A DNA stretch of 64,000 nt from NCBI RefSeq assembly GCF_900185015.1, contig NZ_FXYD01000001.1:248001-312000 (forward strand), given 5' to 3'. This DNA is from Octadecabacter ascidiaceicola (GTDB lineage: Bacteria; Pseudomonadota; Alphaproteobacteria; Rhodobacterales; Rhodobacteraceae). The notes beneath the pieces are model-generated. The model was not told where the DNA came from, ran no database searches, and saw nothing but the letters and a program-made list of their open reading frames with translations. Shown here in pieces: positions 37,962 through 47,491 of the stretch (positions within the stretch are counted from its first letter, which is position 1; every line of letters begins with the position of its first letter). A program made the translations under genes and the position numbers.

Positions 37962-38345
37962 CTACTCTGGTGGCAATTCCCGCTTAACACCTGATTTCTC
38001 GATCGCGACAAAGGTGAAATCACCTTCAGTCACCATCGCGATTTCGCCTGTACGCTGGCGACGTACCCAAGTTTCCACATGCATGGTGATGGATGTGCGG
38101 CCTGTCTTGGTGATCTGCGTGTAAACAGACACCAGATCGCCGACTAAGATAGGCGCATGAAACCGCATGGCTTCGATCGCAACGGTGCTGCACCGACCTT
38201 TGGCGCGTTGCGCGGCAGTCGTTCCCGCCGCGATATCCATCTGACTGATCACCCAGCCGCCAAAAATGTCACCACCGGAATTGGTGTCTTTGGGAAAGGC
38301 AACAGTTTGAAGTGTGAGTTCGCCTTCTGGCGCGGCATGCGTCAC
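37962..38345 (-). CDS. Acyl-CoA thioesterase (YciA-like, hotdog fold)
   Basis: Hotdog-fold protein of 127 residues with the YciA/BACH-type pattern [18 protein letters not shown] and the helix containing [15 protein letters not shown]. Hydrolyses acyl-CoAs; chain length unknown. The start overlaps the lipA stop (ATGA), so it is translated with lipoyl synthase. Confidence 0.88.
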   Translation of the reverse strand: MTHAAPEGELTLQTVAFPKDTNSGGDIFGGWVISQMDIAAGTTAAQRAKGRCSTVAIEAMRFHAPILVGDLVSVYTQITKTGRTSITMHVETWVRRQRTGEIAMVTEGDFTFVAIEKSGVKRELPPE

Positions 38346-39298
38346 GCGCCGAACTTCGCCATCCGTGCGGTTCGCAATTTCGCAAAATCATCGCCTGCGT
38401 GATAGCTGGACCGCGTCAAAGGCGTTGAAGACACCATCAGGAAGCCCTTGTTGAAGGCCGTCTTTTCATAGGACGCGAATTCTTCCGGTGTCACAAACCG
38501 ATCCACTTTGTGGTGCTTCGGCGTGGGTTGCAGATACTGGCCGATCGTTAAGAAATCGATGTCCGCTGCCCGCATGTCTTCCATCACCTGGGTCACGCTT
38601 TGTTTGTCTTCGCCAAGGCCAACCATGATGCCTGACTTGGTGAACATTGTCGGGTCGAGTTCCTTAACGCGTTGAAGTAGACGCAGCGAATGGAAGTACC
38701 GCGCACCTGGGCGAACCTCTGGATATAGACCCGGCACCGTTTCAAGGTTGTGGTTGAACACATCAGGCTTTGCTTGGACAACGATCTCTAACACAGATGG
38801 GTCGCATCGAATAAAGTCAGGCGTCAGGATTTCAATTGTCGTGCTTGGGGACTGCTTGCGAATGGCGCGGATGGTTTGTGCGAAATGTTCTGCACCGCCA
38901 TCTTCAATATCGTCGCGATCCACGGATGTAATCACCACGTGTTTCAGCCCCAATTTCTTGACCGCATCTGCAACGCGACCAGGTTCAAAGACGTCCAATG
39001 CTTCGGGTGGCTTACCTGTAGCGATGTTGCAGAAGGTACAGGCCCGCGTGCAGACCTCGCCCATAATCATCATTGTTGCATGGCCTTGGGACCAACATTC
39101 GCCTACGTTTGGGCACCCAGCCTCTTCGCACACTGTCGTCAGTTTGTGCTCGCGCATGATGTCGCGCGTTTCCTTGTAGCCTTCGCTAACCGGTGCTTTA
39201 ACGCGGATCCAGTCCGGTTTCTTCGGTTGCGGATTATCAGGGCGACGCTGCTTTTCAGGGTGGCGTTGGGCCGGAATCTTGAGATCGCGCGGTGACAT
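38342..39298 (-). CDS. lipA: Lipoyl synthase
   Basis: Radical SAM enzyme inserting two sulfurs into octanoyl-carrier proteins; 318 residues. Both iron-sulfur motifs are visible: the auxiliary-cluster [12 protein letters not shown] and the radical [11 protein letters not shown]. The conserved serine ligand lies in [10 protein letters not shown] at the C-terminus. AGGAG seven bases before 39298 fixes the start; an earlier in-frame start at 39397 is unlikely. Coupled to the thioesterase gene downstream. Confidence 0.96.
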   Translation of the reverse strand: MSPRDLKIPAQRHPEKQRRPDNPQPKKPDWIRVKAPVSEGYKETRDIMREHKLTTVCEEAGCPNVGECWSQGHATMMIMGEVCTRACTFCNIATGKPPEALDVFEPGRVADAVKKLGLKHVVITSVDRDDIEDGGAEHFAQTIRAIRKQSPSTTIEILTPDFIRCDPSVLEIVVQAKPDVFNHNLETVPGLYPEVRPGARYFHSLRLLQRVKELDPTMFTKSGIMVGLGEDKQSVTQVMEDMRAADIDFLTIGQYLQPTPKHHKVDRFVTPEEFASYEKTAFNKGFLMVSSTPLTRSSYHAGDDFAKLRTARMAKFGA

Positions 39299-39400
39299 AG
39301 GCTTCTCCTCTTGCGTCGTACTTAAGGAAAAACGCCTGACGATCCAAGTGTCTTGCTTGGGTGATTTGCGGGATTGCGTCGGTTGCATGGCCGCCAATGC

Positions 39401-40444
39401 CTAACCAATGCGCGGCCCCAAGCTCCCCTGCTCTTCATAATGTAAAACAAGACGTTGCAGTGCGATGCGTAACACGACCTTACACGACCGTGCAGCCCAC
39501 CCCATGCGCTTCTCAGTGGTTTCAAGGCCTTCAAGCAAACAACAACACCGCAGCGCAACCTCCGAGAGCCCCGGCCCAAGAAATACCAATGCAGCCTGCA
39601 TTTGACCAACGGCGTTATCCGCGCTTGTATCGACCGGTTGATAGGATTCGATCGAATGAAGCAAACCGCGCCAATCCAACGTGGTACGTTTCGCTCGGTT
39701 TTGGCTCACAAGAGCGAGTTCATAGTCCTCACGCAGTCGTTCAGCTGCACGTACCATCACGCGGGTAAGAAACGGCTTCCCGTCTCGGTCTTTGCGCCGC
39801 GCAAGCGCTTGCACAGGGCTTTCTTGTGACGGCTGACGCACCATATTTGGCTTATCCGCGCTATCCCCAAGCCACGTGCCTGTCCCTGTCGGCGCACCTT
39901 CAAAAGATGCTGGTGCTTCGGCCATCGCACGGGCACGATTTTCCGTCTCCGCCGTCAATTCGCGCAAAGCCACGCGACCTGATTGCGTTATACGGTACCG
40001 TAAGACGCGTCCGACGGTTTGGCCTCCTTCGATCCAGCCCCGCAAGGCAAGGGTCATTGCAGTTTCAGAAGGCAGTTTGGTGCCGTGGTCCGGATCGCCC
40101 TTGGCTGTGTCATGAATGATCACGCCTTGATCCATCCCCAGAGCAATCGCCAACATCGCGTTTGGCTTCGCGAGATGTCGTAGGGCTTGCATCATCTCCA
40201 GACCATTCGGAACAGGCTTTGTGGAGTTTTCCTCCGCTAAGGCTTTGATTGCGCGATCAACGAGAGGGTCATCGCGCCGTGTCTCGACCTTACGGATCTG
40301 TCGCATGATCGTTGAGGCATGGCAGGATTGTGATCGTGCCAACACCCGAATGGGTTGCCCCATCTCCGTGTGAAACACGTAATTTCGCACCTCATTAGGC
40401 ACCCAAGACGGCACCGCGCGCGTGGCGGTTTTCGCTTCAGTCAT
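39401..40444 (-). CDS. DUF6456 protein with N-terminal helix-turn-helix
   Basis: A 347-residue protein that I recognise as a Rhodobacterales DUF6456 protein. Residues about 34-65 form a helix-turn-helix-like segment (IRVLARSQSCHASTIMRQIR). A middle part contains a winged-helix-like stretch (VLRYRITQSGRVALREL). The C-terminal DUF6456 region (about 215-345) includes SPVQALARRKDRDGKPF and LRCCCLLEGLETTEKRMGW. Probably a DNA-binding regulator; target unknown. ATG at 40444 has AGGA and GGGGA just upstream. Divergent from a DUF6477 gene. Confidence 0.8.
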   Translation of the reverse strand: MTEAKTATRAVPSWVPNEVRNYVFHTEMGQPIRVLARSQSCHASTIMRQIRKVETRRDDPLVDRAIKALAEENSTKPVPNGLEMMQALRHLAKPNAMLAIALGMDQGVIIHDTAKGDPDHGTKLPSETAMTLALRGWIEGGQTVGRVLRYRITQSGRVALRELTAETENRARAMAEAPASFEGAPTGTGTWLGDSADKPNMVRQPSQESPVQALARRKDRDGKPFLTRVMVRAAERLREDYELALVSQNRAKRTTLDWRGLLHSIESYQPVDTSADNAVGQMQAALVFLGPGLSEVALRCCCLLEGLETTEKRMGWAARSCKVVLRIALQRLVLHYEEQGSLGPRIG

Positions 40445-40468
40445 TCCTGTCCCCAATTCCCAGCTTTC

Positions 40469-40504
40469 CGGTTCGACAAACCGAAAGGCAACTCAACCGT
40501 TGCC
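40469..40504. other. Two adjacent hairpins in the DUF6456/DUF6477 divergent region
   Basis: CGGTT/AACCG (40469-40483, loop CGACA) with outer CTTTC/GAAAG pairing, and GGCAAC/GTTGCC (40487-40504), lie side by side just upstream of the DUF6456 start. They could be operator or 5' leader structures. The rest of the 217-base gap is AT-rich, with a possible TATAAG at 40616-40621 but no matching -35 element. Confidence 0.35.
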
Positions 40505-40661
40505 GTTAATTGTTTCCGAAAAGTTAATATTATTCACAGGGTCATAGGATTGTTTCTATTTGGTAACCAATTGTAAACGCACCGAACGCTCAGAGATATC
40601 CACACGCAACACCCTTATAAGTTGTGTCACATTGGCGAAAGTTGAATGAGGGAGACTCGAC

Positions 40662-40988
40662 ATGGAAGACGTTCTGACAATGATCTCGCGGCTCAAACGC
40701 CCTACACTTTTGGTACGCACAGCGCGTCATGGTTTGGCAGACTATAAACGTGTTCAGCACTTGCGCCGGCTACTTAAAACGGAAGCCGTTCCTGGTCCGG
40801 CACAAGCAATCATCAGGTTGATGGATGTAGAACGAGAATTGGACATTCAGCGGTTAAACAACCGCGCTGAGTATTCAGTCGCAAAGCATGTCGAAGCACT
40901 GGTCGCTTTGATGTGCGAAGCCCGCATCTTAAAGGCATCCCAAGCGTCCAGAACCGCGCGGGGCTACGCGGTTCTTCAGGAAGTGTAA
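40662..40988 (+). CDS. DUF6477 family small protein
   Basis: A 108-residue basic, helical protein resembling the Rhodobacterales DUF6477 family (MISRLKRPTLLVRTARHGL, AEYSVAKHVEALVALM). Function unknown; no membrane segment or catalytic motif seen. GGGAG eight bases before the ATG supports the start. It diverges from the DUF6456 gene and ends before the convergent MttB-like gene. Confidence 0.75.
   Translation: MEDVLTMISRLKRPTLLVRTARHGLADYKRVQHLRRLLKTEAVPGPAQAIIRLMDVERELDIQRLNNRAEYSVAKHVEALVALMCEARILKASQASRTARGYAVLQEV
40951..40974 (+). terminator. Possible hairpin terminator inside the 3' end of the DUF6477 gene
   Basis: GAACCGCG (40951-40958) and CGCGGTTC (40967-40974) form a perfect eight-base stem with an 8-base loop within the last codons. 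The downstream run is not T-rich, so termination is uncertain. Confidence 0.35.
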
Positions 40989-41021
40989 GGCGCAAGTGAC
41001 GCGACCCCGCCAGCTTTGCCG

Positions 41022-42575
41022 TTACATAAAGCTGTCGGGTTCCGCGGCCTTTTTCTCAGCGACATACGCTTCGAGTTTTGCACGAATTTCCGGATCAAGA
41101 GGGGGTGCAACATAGGTCTCGATTAGCTTTGCAACGCGCCCTGACGCGAGTGTTTGGCTATCGCGTGCGCCCTCTTCTTCCCAGGTCTCAAATGGTTTGT
41201 AATCAAACACTTCCGAGCGCCAGAAAGCGGTTTTGAAGTTCGCTTGCGTATGAGCACAGCCGAGGTAGTGACCACCCGGACCAACCTCGCGAATGGCATC
41301 CATCGCTTGGGCGTTTTCATCGATTTCGACGCCCTTGGCGATGTGGTGCAATGTGCCTAACTGGTCTGCGTCCAAGACGAATTTTTCAAAGTCAGCCACA
41401 AGCCCGCCTTCGAGCCAACCACAAGAATGCAGCATGAAGTTTACGCCAGACAACAGCCCCATATTCAGGCTATTGGATGTTTCATATGCCGCCTGCGCAT
41501 CAGGCAATTTGGAACCACAGAAAGACCCGGCAGAGCGGTACGGCACCCCAAGGCGACGGGCCAACTGCCCTGCCCCATTGGTGATTTGAGCAGCTTCCGG
41601 TGTGCCAAATGTTGGCGCGCCAGAGTTCATGTCGATCGAGGTCACAAAGGTGCCCATAATCACAGGAGCACCGGGGCGAATGATTTGGCTATAGGCGATG
41701 CCGGCCAAGACTTCGGCCAGAACTTGCGTCAACGTGCCCATGACAGACACAGGCGCCATGGCTCCGCCAACGATAAACGGCGAGATAATCGCCGCTTGAT
41801 TATGTGCGGCATAAACCTCAAGCGCACCCATCATTGTCTGATCAAAGGTTAACGGTGAGTTTATGTTGATCAGCGACGTCATGACCGTGTTGTCGGCGAC
41901 AAATTCCTTGCCGAACAAGATCTCACACATCTCAATGCTGTCTTTTGCACGGCTTGGCTCGGTCACGGACCCCATGAATGGTTTGTCCGACAGGGTCATG
42001 TGCGCCATCAACATATCAAGGTGGCGTTTGTTAACGGGCACATCTGTTGGCTCGCACACGGTGCCGCCTGAATGGTGTAGCCACTTGGACATATAGGCCA
42101 GCTTCACAAACTTCTCAAAATCCGCGATCGTTGCGTAACGGCGGCCACCTTCTGCGTCGCGCACGAAGGGTGGTCCGTAAACAGGGGCCAGCACCAGATT
42201 GTCGCCACCAATCGTAACATTGCGCTCTGGATTACGTGCGTGCTGAACAAACGTGCTAGGTGCAGTGGCACAAAGCTTGCGTGCAAGGCCTTTGGGGATG
42301 CGAACCCGCTCACCCGTTACCTCTGCGCCAACGGATTTCCAACGCTCCAGCGCCTCGGGATTGTCGACAAAGGCAACGCCGATTTCTTCCAGTACGGTTT
42401 CTGCATTTGCCTCGATGATATCAAGCGCCTCTTCAGACAGCATCTCAAGGTTTGGAATTTTGCGTTCGATTGTTTTTGCCGTCTCAAAGCTAACGGCAGA
42501 ACGTTCTGCGCGCCGTGCAGCACCGCCGCCCCCGCGTCCGCGTCGTGCTGGTGCCTTTTGTGCTGCGTCCGACAT
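41022..42575 (-). CDS. Trimethylamine methyltransferase (MttB) superfamily protein, non-pyrrolysine
   Basis: MttB/COG5598 family, 517 residues, after a short basic glycine-rich N-terminus (RRGRGGGGAARRAE). The frame has no in-frame TAG, so it lacks the pyrrolysine of archaeal MttB. Characterised non-Pyl members demethylate quaternary amines such as glycine betaine or proline betaine with a corrinoid protein, but no corrinoid protein or reductase gene is nearby. ATG at 42575 has AGGGTGA at good spacing; a GTG at 42584 is the alternative. Substrate unknown. Confidence 0.86.
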   Translation of the reverse strand: MSDAAQKAPARRGRGGGGAARRAERSAVSFETAKTIERKIPNLEMLSEEALDIIEANAETVLEEIGVAFVDNPEALERWKSVGAEVTGERVRIPKGLARKLCATAPSTFVQHARNPERNVTIGGDNLVLAPVYGPPFVRDAEGGRRYATIADFEKFVKLAYMSKWLHHSGGTVCEPTDVPVNKRHLDMLMAHMTLSDKPFMGSVTEPSRAKDSIEMCEILFGKEFVADNTVMTSLININSPLTFDQTMMGALEVYAAHNQAAIISPFIVGGAMAPVSVMGTLTQVLAEVLAGIAYSQIIRPGAPVIMGTFVTSIDMNSGAPTFGTPEAAQITNGAGQLARRLGVPYRSAGSFCGSKLPDAQAAYETSNSLNMGLLSGVNFMLHSCGWLEGGLVADFEKFVLDADQLGTLHHIAKGVEIDENAQAMDAIREVGPGGHYLGCAHTQANFKTAFWRSEVFDYKPFETWEEEGARDSQTLASGRVAKLIETYVAPPLDPEIRAKLEAYVAEKKAAEPDSFM

Positions 42576-42725
42576 CGTTTTCACCCTATTAGAATCCTGT
42601 TGTTGAGGAAGCTACACCGCGCAGTCTTCTCTGATTTGAAAAGAAGCGGCCATTAAGAGGCGAAAGCGACATTCATACACACTGCGCACCCTTGCACCCT
42701 CGCGCGGTCCGATTTACGACGCGTC

Positions 42726-44300
42726 ATGGATAATATCACACACGACACCCTGCTCATCATCGACTTTGGTTCCCAAGTGACGCAGCTGATTGCGCGACGT
42801 TTGCGGGAACAGAATGTCTATTGCGAAATTCACCCCTATCAGAACGTCACAGATACAGTCTTGGCAGATATCGCGCCCAAAGCAGTGATCCTGTCAGGCG
42901 GACCGGATTCGGTGACCCGCGACGGCAGCCCTCGCGCGCCTGAAAGCCTCTGGGCTATGGGCATTCCAGTTCTGGGGATTTGCTACGGTCAGCAAACCAT
43001 GATGACGCAATTGGGTGGTCTTGTTGAAGGCGGAAAGATTTCCGGCGGCGGCGGCACCGCTGAATTTGGTCGCGCTAAGGTAACGCCAAAGGGGTTGCTT
43101 GATCTGTTGGACGGTTGGTTCACAGACGGAGACGAGCAAGTCTGGATGTCCCACGGTGACCACGTGTCCAAAATCGCACCGGGTTTTGAGGTCTTTGGCA
43201 CCTCCCCCAACGCTCCATACGCCGTGCTGGCCGACACAAGCCGCCATTTTTACGGCGTGCAATTCCACCCAGAAGTCCACCACACGCCGCGCGGTGCGAA
43301 GCTTTATGAAAACTTCGTCAAACTGGCCGGTTTTAAAGGCGACTGGACCATGGACGCCTATAAAGACATCGCGATTGAAAAAATTCGTGAGCAGGTCGGC
43401 GACAAAAAGGTCATCTGTGGTTTGTCCGGTGGTGTGGATTCATCCGTTACGGCTGCATTATTGCACGAAGCGATTGGCGATCAGCTGACCTGTGTGTTTG
43501 TTGATCACGGTTTGCTGCGCAAAGACGAAGGCGCGGACGTGATCGCGATGTTCCGCGACAACATGAACCTGCAAGTCATCCACGCGGATGAAGCAGACCT
43601 GTTCTTGGGCGAACTCGAAGGTCAGTCGGACCCAGAAACCAAACGTAAGATCATCGGCAAGCTGTTCATCGACGTGTTCCAGAAATACGCTAATGAGATT
43701 GAGGGCGCCGAGTTCCTCGCGCAGGGTACGCTCTACCCTGATGTCATCGAATCCGTGTCCTTTTCCGGTGGCCCGTCGGTGACAATCAAAAGCCACCACA
43801 ATGTTGGTGGTCTGCCCGAAAAAATGGGCCTGAAGCTTGTCGAACCTCTGCGTGAGCTGTTCAAAGACGAAGTGCGCGTGTTGGGCCATGAACTTGGCCT
43901 GCCCGCCAGCTTTATCGGCCGCCACCCATTCCCTGGCCCAGGCCTTGCAATCCGTTGCCCTGGTGAAATCACCCGCGAAAAACTGGACATCCTGCGTGAA
44001 GCGGACGCCGTTTATATCGATCAAATCCGCAAGCACGGGCTGTATGACGATATCTGGCAGGCCTTTGTCGCGATCCTTCCGGTTCGCACCGTTGGCGTGA
44101 TGGGCGATGGGCGCACTTATGATTTCGCCTGTGCGTTGCGCGCTGTGACCTCTGTCGATGGTATGACGGCGGACTATTACCCATTCAGCCATGAATTCTT
44201 GGGCGAAACAGCCACGCGCATCATCAACGAAGTCGCGGGCATCAATCGCGTCACCTATGACATCACGTCCAAACCTCCAGGCACCATCGAGTGGGAATAA
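42726..44300 (+). CDS. guaA: GMP synthase (glutamine-hydrolysing)
   Basis: Converts XMP to GMP. 524 residues: class I glutamine amidotransferase domain (Cys in GICYGQQ, His/Glu in FHPEVHH), ATP pyrophosphatase domain with SGGVDSS, and the C-terminal dimerisation domain ending in PPGTIEWE. The stop overlaps the next start by one base (TAATG). Confidence 0.96.
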   Translation: MDNITHDTLLIIDFGSQVTQLIARRLREQNVYCEIHPYQNVTDTVLADIAPKAVILSGGPDSVTRDGSPRAPESLWAMGIPVLGICYGQQTMMTQLGGLVEGGKISGGGGTAEFGRAKVTPKGLLDLLDGWFTDGDEQVWMSHGDHVSKIAPGFEVFGTSPNAPYAVLADTSRHFYGVQFHPEVHHTPRGAKLYENFVKLAGFKGDWTMDAYKDIAIEKIREQVGDKKVICGLSGGVDSSVTAALLHEAIGDQLTCVFVDHGLLRKDEGADVIAMFRDNMNLQVIHADEADLFLGELEGQSDPETKRKIIGKLFIDVFQKYANEIEGAEFLAQGTLYPDVIESVSFSGGPSVTIKSHHNVGGLPEKMGLKLVEPLRELFKDEVRVLGHELGLPASFIGRHPFPGPGLAIRCPGEITREKLDILREADAVYIDQIRKHGLYDDIWQAFVAILPVRTVGVMGDGRTYDFACALRAVTSVDGMTADYYPFSHEFLGETATRIINEVAGINRVTYDITSKPPGTIEWE

Positions 44301-44968
44301 TGGGTTTCGCCCGGTTCCTCGGGCGGCTGGTCATACTGGGCATTGCCGCTTTCACTTTGATGACATTGGCGATGATCGCGTGGACCTTCCTTTGGCCCGA
44401 ACCTGATGTTCGCGGAATGAAGCAGGCAGATGTGATCGCTTGCCTTGGTGCTGGGATGGAACCTGATGGAACCCTTGATCTGGCCGCCCTCACACGGGTC
44501 GACCGATGTGTCCAGCTATATGAAGCAGACCTTGCGCCAGTGATTGTGTTTTCGGGCGGAACCGCGCGCGCGGATGGGCCAAGTGCTGGCAGACAAATGG
44601 CACGATACGCGCAGTCTCTTGGTGTTCCCGCTGAAGCCACAATTATCGAAGGGCGTGCCCACTCAACCTTGCAAAATGCCCTGTTCACCTTGGAACTTGC
44701 GCCTAACGCCCAAGATTTCATCGTCGTAACCGAAGCCTTCCACCTGCCCCGTTCATGGGTTTCATTCCACTGGGCGCGCTGGGAAATGGGGGTGCCGAAT
44801 ACAAAGAATTTCTACCTCGTCATGTCAGAAGATGTGCGACGCCTTCAGCCCCACAACGCAATCGCGTGGGAGGTCTTGGCCCGCGAAAGCCTTGCGATCT
44901 GGTTCAACGCTGCGCGTGCTTTGGTGTTCTCGGCTTCAACTAACAAACCAATTGGCTTGCTTCACTAG
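44300..44968 (+). CDS. YdcF/SanA/ElyC-family (DUF218) protein
   Basis: A 222-residue protein with one N-terminal membrane segment (about 9-33) and a DUF218 domain: ACLGAGM, the FSGGTA turn and VTEAFHLPRSW. Relatives act in envelope maintenance but their reaction is mostly unknown. The ATG at 44300 is coupled to guaA by TAATG; a GTG at 44291 is the alternative. Confidence 0.85.
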   Translation: MGFARFLGRLVILGIAAFTLMTLAMIAWTFLWPEPDVRGMKQADVIACLGAGMEPDGTLDLAALTRVDRCVQLYEADLAPVIVFSGGTARADGPSAGRQMARYAQSLGVPAEATIIEGRAHSTLQNALFTLELAPNAQDFIVVTEAFHLPRSWVSFHWARWEMGVPNTKNFYLVMSEDVRRLQPHNAIAWEVLARESLAIWFNAARALVFSASTNKPIGLLH

Positions 44969-44991
44969 GTTTACGGTTTAGGGTCGACACT

Positions 44992-45357
44992 ATGCGGTTC
45001 TTGATATCAGTTTTTCTTGCCGGTTTTGTCTCCCTTGCGAATGCGCAAGAGCAACCCGTGATTGTTACGACGCCGATTGCGTGCAGTGGCAATGAACCGG
45101 AATGGTCGCTTTCCATGGACAACACCCAAGCAGATTTCGACTATCGCGGTACGTCTGACATGACGGTCATGCTGGATACACCTGCCGAAGGTGCTGACTG
45201 GCCACGTGCCTTTACGCTCATTGGTCGCGGTGACAGTGCGATTTTGATCGTCGAGCCCGCAGCGTGCGAAACTGGTCCCTATTCGGCACGTGTTCTAACG
45301 CAACGCGGTGAAACGCCCGTGCTTTTGACAGGCTGTTGTCTGTTCTTGCAGGGCTAA
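44992..45357 (+). CDS. Secreted small protein, function unknown
   Basis: 121 residues with a clear signal peptide (cleavage likely after LANA, residue 18). The mature part contains CSGNEPEWSL, which recalls the GNEPFWSL motif of COG3650-type envelope proteins, and ends in CCLFLQG. Probably periplasmic with disulfides. Ends 5 bases before the DMT transporter gene, so likely co-transcribed. Confidence 0.65.
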   Translation: MRFLISVFLAGFVSLANAQEQPVIVTTPIACSGNEPEWSLSMDNTQADFDYRGTSDMTVMLDTPAEGADWPRAFTLIGRGDSAILIVEPAACETGPYSARVLTQRGETPVLLTGCCLFLQG

Positions 45358-45362
45358 CAACG

Positions 45363-46226
45363 ATGACAAACACAACGCGTGCCGGAATCTGGATGATTGG
45401 TGCGATTGTGTCCTTCACGTCGATGGCAATCGCAGGACGCGCGGTAAGCCTTGAGCTTGATACCTTTGAAATCATGATGTTTCGAAGTCTTACGGGGATC
45501 GTGATTGTTTTGATCGTGGGCTCGCTTGCTGGAACATTGAACCAAGTAAACCGCCAGCAATTGGGTTTGCATACCTTACGAAACCTCGCTCACTTTACGG
45601 GGCAGAACCTTTGGTTTTTTGCCCTTACAGTGATCCCGCTTGCTCAAGTATTTGCGCTAGAATTTACGACACCCATCTGGGTCATCTTGTTTTCGCCGTT
45701 GCTGTTAAACGAACGCATCACGTGGATCGGAATGCTAGCCGCGATAATTGGATTCACCGGCGTGATGATTGTGACCCAACCGGGCCACACCTTGATCTCA
45801 TCGGGCGCCATTGCCGCTGCCGCAGCTGCGGTTGGGTTCGCGTTGACGGCAATATTCACCCGCAAACTTACCCGTCATCAAAGCATCACGTGCATTCTGT
45901 TCTGGTTAACAGTCCTTCAAGCGATCTTTGGAATTGTTTGCGCCGGTTACGACGGAGACATCGCCTTCCCAAGCGGTTCATCCCTTCCTTGGATCATACT
46001 GATCGGCTTTGCGGGCCTTATCGCGCATTTCTGCCTGACAACGGCCCTCTCTCTCGCCCCTGCAAATATCGTCATTCCGATCGACTTCATTCGACTCCCG
46101 GTCATCGCGATCGTGGCGGCACAAGTGTACAACGAGGCTCTGGATCCGTGGGTGTTTGTGGGGGCTGTTGTGATTTTTGCGGCGAATTATCTAAACATTA
46201 CCTATGGTCAACACGTGAAAACGTGA
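45363..46226 (+). CDS. DMT-superfamily (EamA) transporter
   Basis: Inner-membrane protein of 287 residues with about ten hydrophobic segments in two EamA repeats (first repeat AIAGRAVSLELDTFEIMMFRS). Family members export amino acids or other metabolites; the substrate is not predictable. Start at 45363 (MTNTTRAG) follows the upstream stop by 5 bases. Confidence 0.86.
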   Translation: MTNTTRAGIWMIGAIVSFTSMAIAGRAVSLELDTFEIMMFRSLTGIVIVLIVGSLAGTLNQVNRQQLGLHTLRNLAHFTGQNLWFFALTVIPLAQVFALEFTTPIWVILFSPLLLNERITWIGMLAAIIGFTGVMIVTQPGHTLISSGAIAAAAAAVGFALTAIFTRKLTRHQSITCILFWLTVLQAIFGIVCAGYDGDIAFPSGSSLPWIILIGFAGLIAHFCLTTALSLAPANIVIPIDFIRLPVIAIVAAQVYNEALDPWVFVGAVVIFAANYLNITYGQHVKT

Positions 46227-46361
46227 TGCAAATGTCTCCAATTGGGTATGCTTACTTTTGGACGTAGCGTAACGGTGGGATAAGAATTGACCAAAATACC
46301 GCACCCTCCGTAGGGTATGAATTGGGAGAATACATGCACTCTAGGGATAAGGGAAAGAGAC

Positions 46362-47429
46362 ATGAAAAAGTTTATGACAGCAGGCGCAGCCCTGCTTATG
46401 ACGACAAGCATTGCCACCGCAGGTGGTTTGGACCGTTCCGGTCAAGGCATTGGCGTAATCTTTGAAGACGGCGACTACGCAGAGCTGAGCTTTGGCTCCG
46501 TTTCGCCGGACGTGTCTGGTGTCGGGATTGGTGGCACTACGGGCAATGTAACACCAAATTATATGCAACTTGGCATGGCATACAAAACACAGCTGTCCGA
46601 TCAGGCATCACTTGCTATCATTTATGACCAGCCGTTTGGTGCACAAGTCGATTATGATACTGGCAGCACTTATATTTTGACTACGACGAGCGCAAAAGTT
46701 GAATCCGATGGTGTAACCGTTTTAGGGCGTTACGAAATCAACCCAAATTTCAGCTTCCACGGTGGTCTTCGTTACGTACAAGTTGAAGGTACGTACAATC
46801 GCGCTGCCATTCCTGGCATCGTACCGGCTTATCAGTCCGACTATTCCAGCGACAGCGGCATTGGCTACGTAATCGGTGGTGCATACGAGCGTGAAGATAT
46901 TGCCCTACGTCTTGCTGTTACCTACAGCAGTGAGATTGATCTGGAATTAGGAAGCAGCGGCTTTGGTAGTACCGCTTTGACCACAACGATTCCTGAATCT
47001 GTAAACGTCGATTTCCAAACAGGAATCGCTGCGGATACGTTGTTGTTTGGTTCTGTCCGCTATGTCGCGTGGGACGGGTTCAAACTCATTGATGACAGCC
47101 CGCTTACACCTACTCCAATCGTAGAATACGATGATGACGTCTATACCTATACCCTCGGTGTCGGCCGTCGGATTACAGATCAGCTTTCTGCGTCTTTTGC
47201 AATTGGTTATGAAAACTCCACTGGTGAAACCACAGGAAACCTCGGACCGACAGACGGCTTCATCAGCTACCAAATTGGAGCAAAGTATACGATGGACAAT
47301 GGCGTCGCCATATCGGGCGGTGTGCGTTACGTAGACATCGGCGATGCTGTGACAGATCCCCCAGTTGGCGGCGCTTTCAACGACAATGATGCAATCGCGC
47401 TTGGTCTGAAAATCGGTTACAGCTTCTAA
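46362..47429 (+). CDS. FadL/OmpP1/TodX-family outer membrane protein
   Basis: Outer-membrane beta-barrel of 355 residues that likely imports hydrophobic compounds such as long-chain fatty acids. Signal peptide about 1-20 (MKKFMTAGAALLMTTSIATA); the mature N-terminus GGLDRSGQ is typical of the Rhodobacterales FadL-like proteins. Alternating strand pattern and a terminal aromatic (GYSF) fit a barrel. A strong terminator follows. Confidence 0.86.
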   Translation: MKKFMTAGAALLMTTSIATAGGLDRSGQGIGVIFEDGDYAELSFGSVSPDVSGVGIGGTTGNVTPNYMQLGMAYKTQLSDQASLAIIYDQPFGAQVDYDTGSTYILTTTSAKVESDGVTVLGRYEINPNFSFHGGLRYVQVEGTYNRAAIPGIVPAYQSDYSSDSGIGYVIGGAYEREDIALRLAVTYSSEIDLELGSSGFGSTALTTTIPESVNVDFQTGIAADTLLFGSVRYVAWDGFKLIDDSPLTPTPIVEYDDDVYTYTLGVGRRITDQLSASFAIGYENSTGETTGNLGPTDGFISYQIGAKYTMDNGVAISGGVRYVDIGDAVTDPPVGGAFNDNDAIALGLKIGYSF

Positions 47430-47454
47430 GACGCTTCACAGTGTGAATTGATTG

Positions 47455-47483
47455 AGCCCCGCCCCTTCCGGCGGGGCTTTTTT
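47455..47483 (+). terminator. Rho-independent terminator after the FadL-like gene
   Basis: AGCCCCGCC (47455-47463) pairs perfectly with GGCGGGGCT (47470-47478) around a 6-base loop, followed by a T-run. It ends 8 bases before the convergent P-loop/XRE gene stop and may serve both directions. Confidence 0.92.
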
Positions 47484-47491
47484 CCTTATTG

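Noticed and set aside
41022-42575. Pyrrolysine-containing MttB
   Set aside because: The coding frame is continuous with no in-frame TAG.
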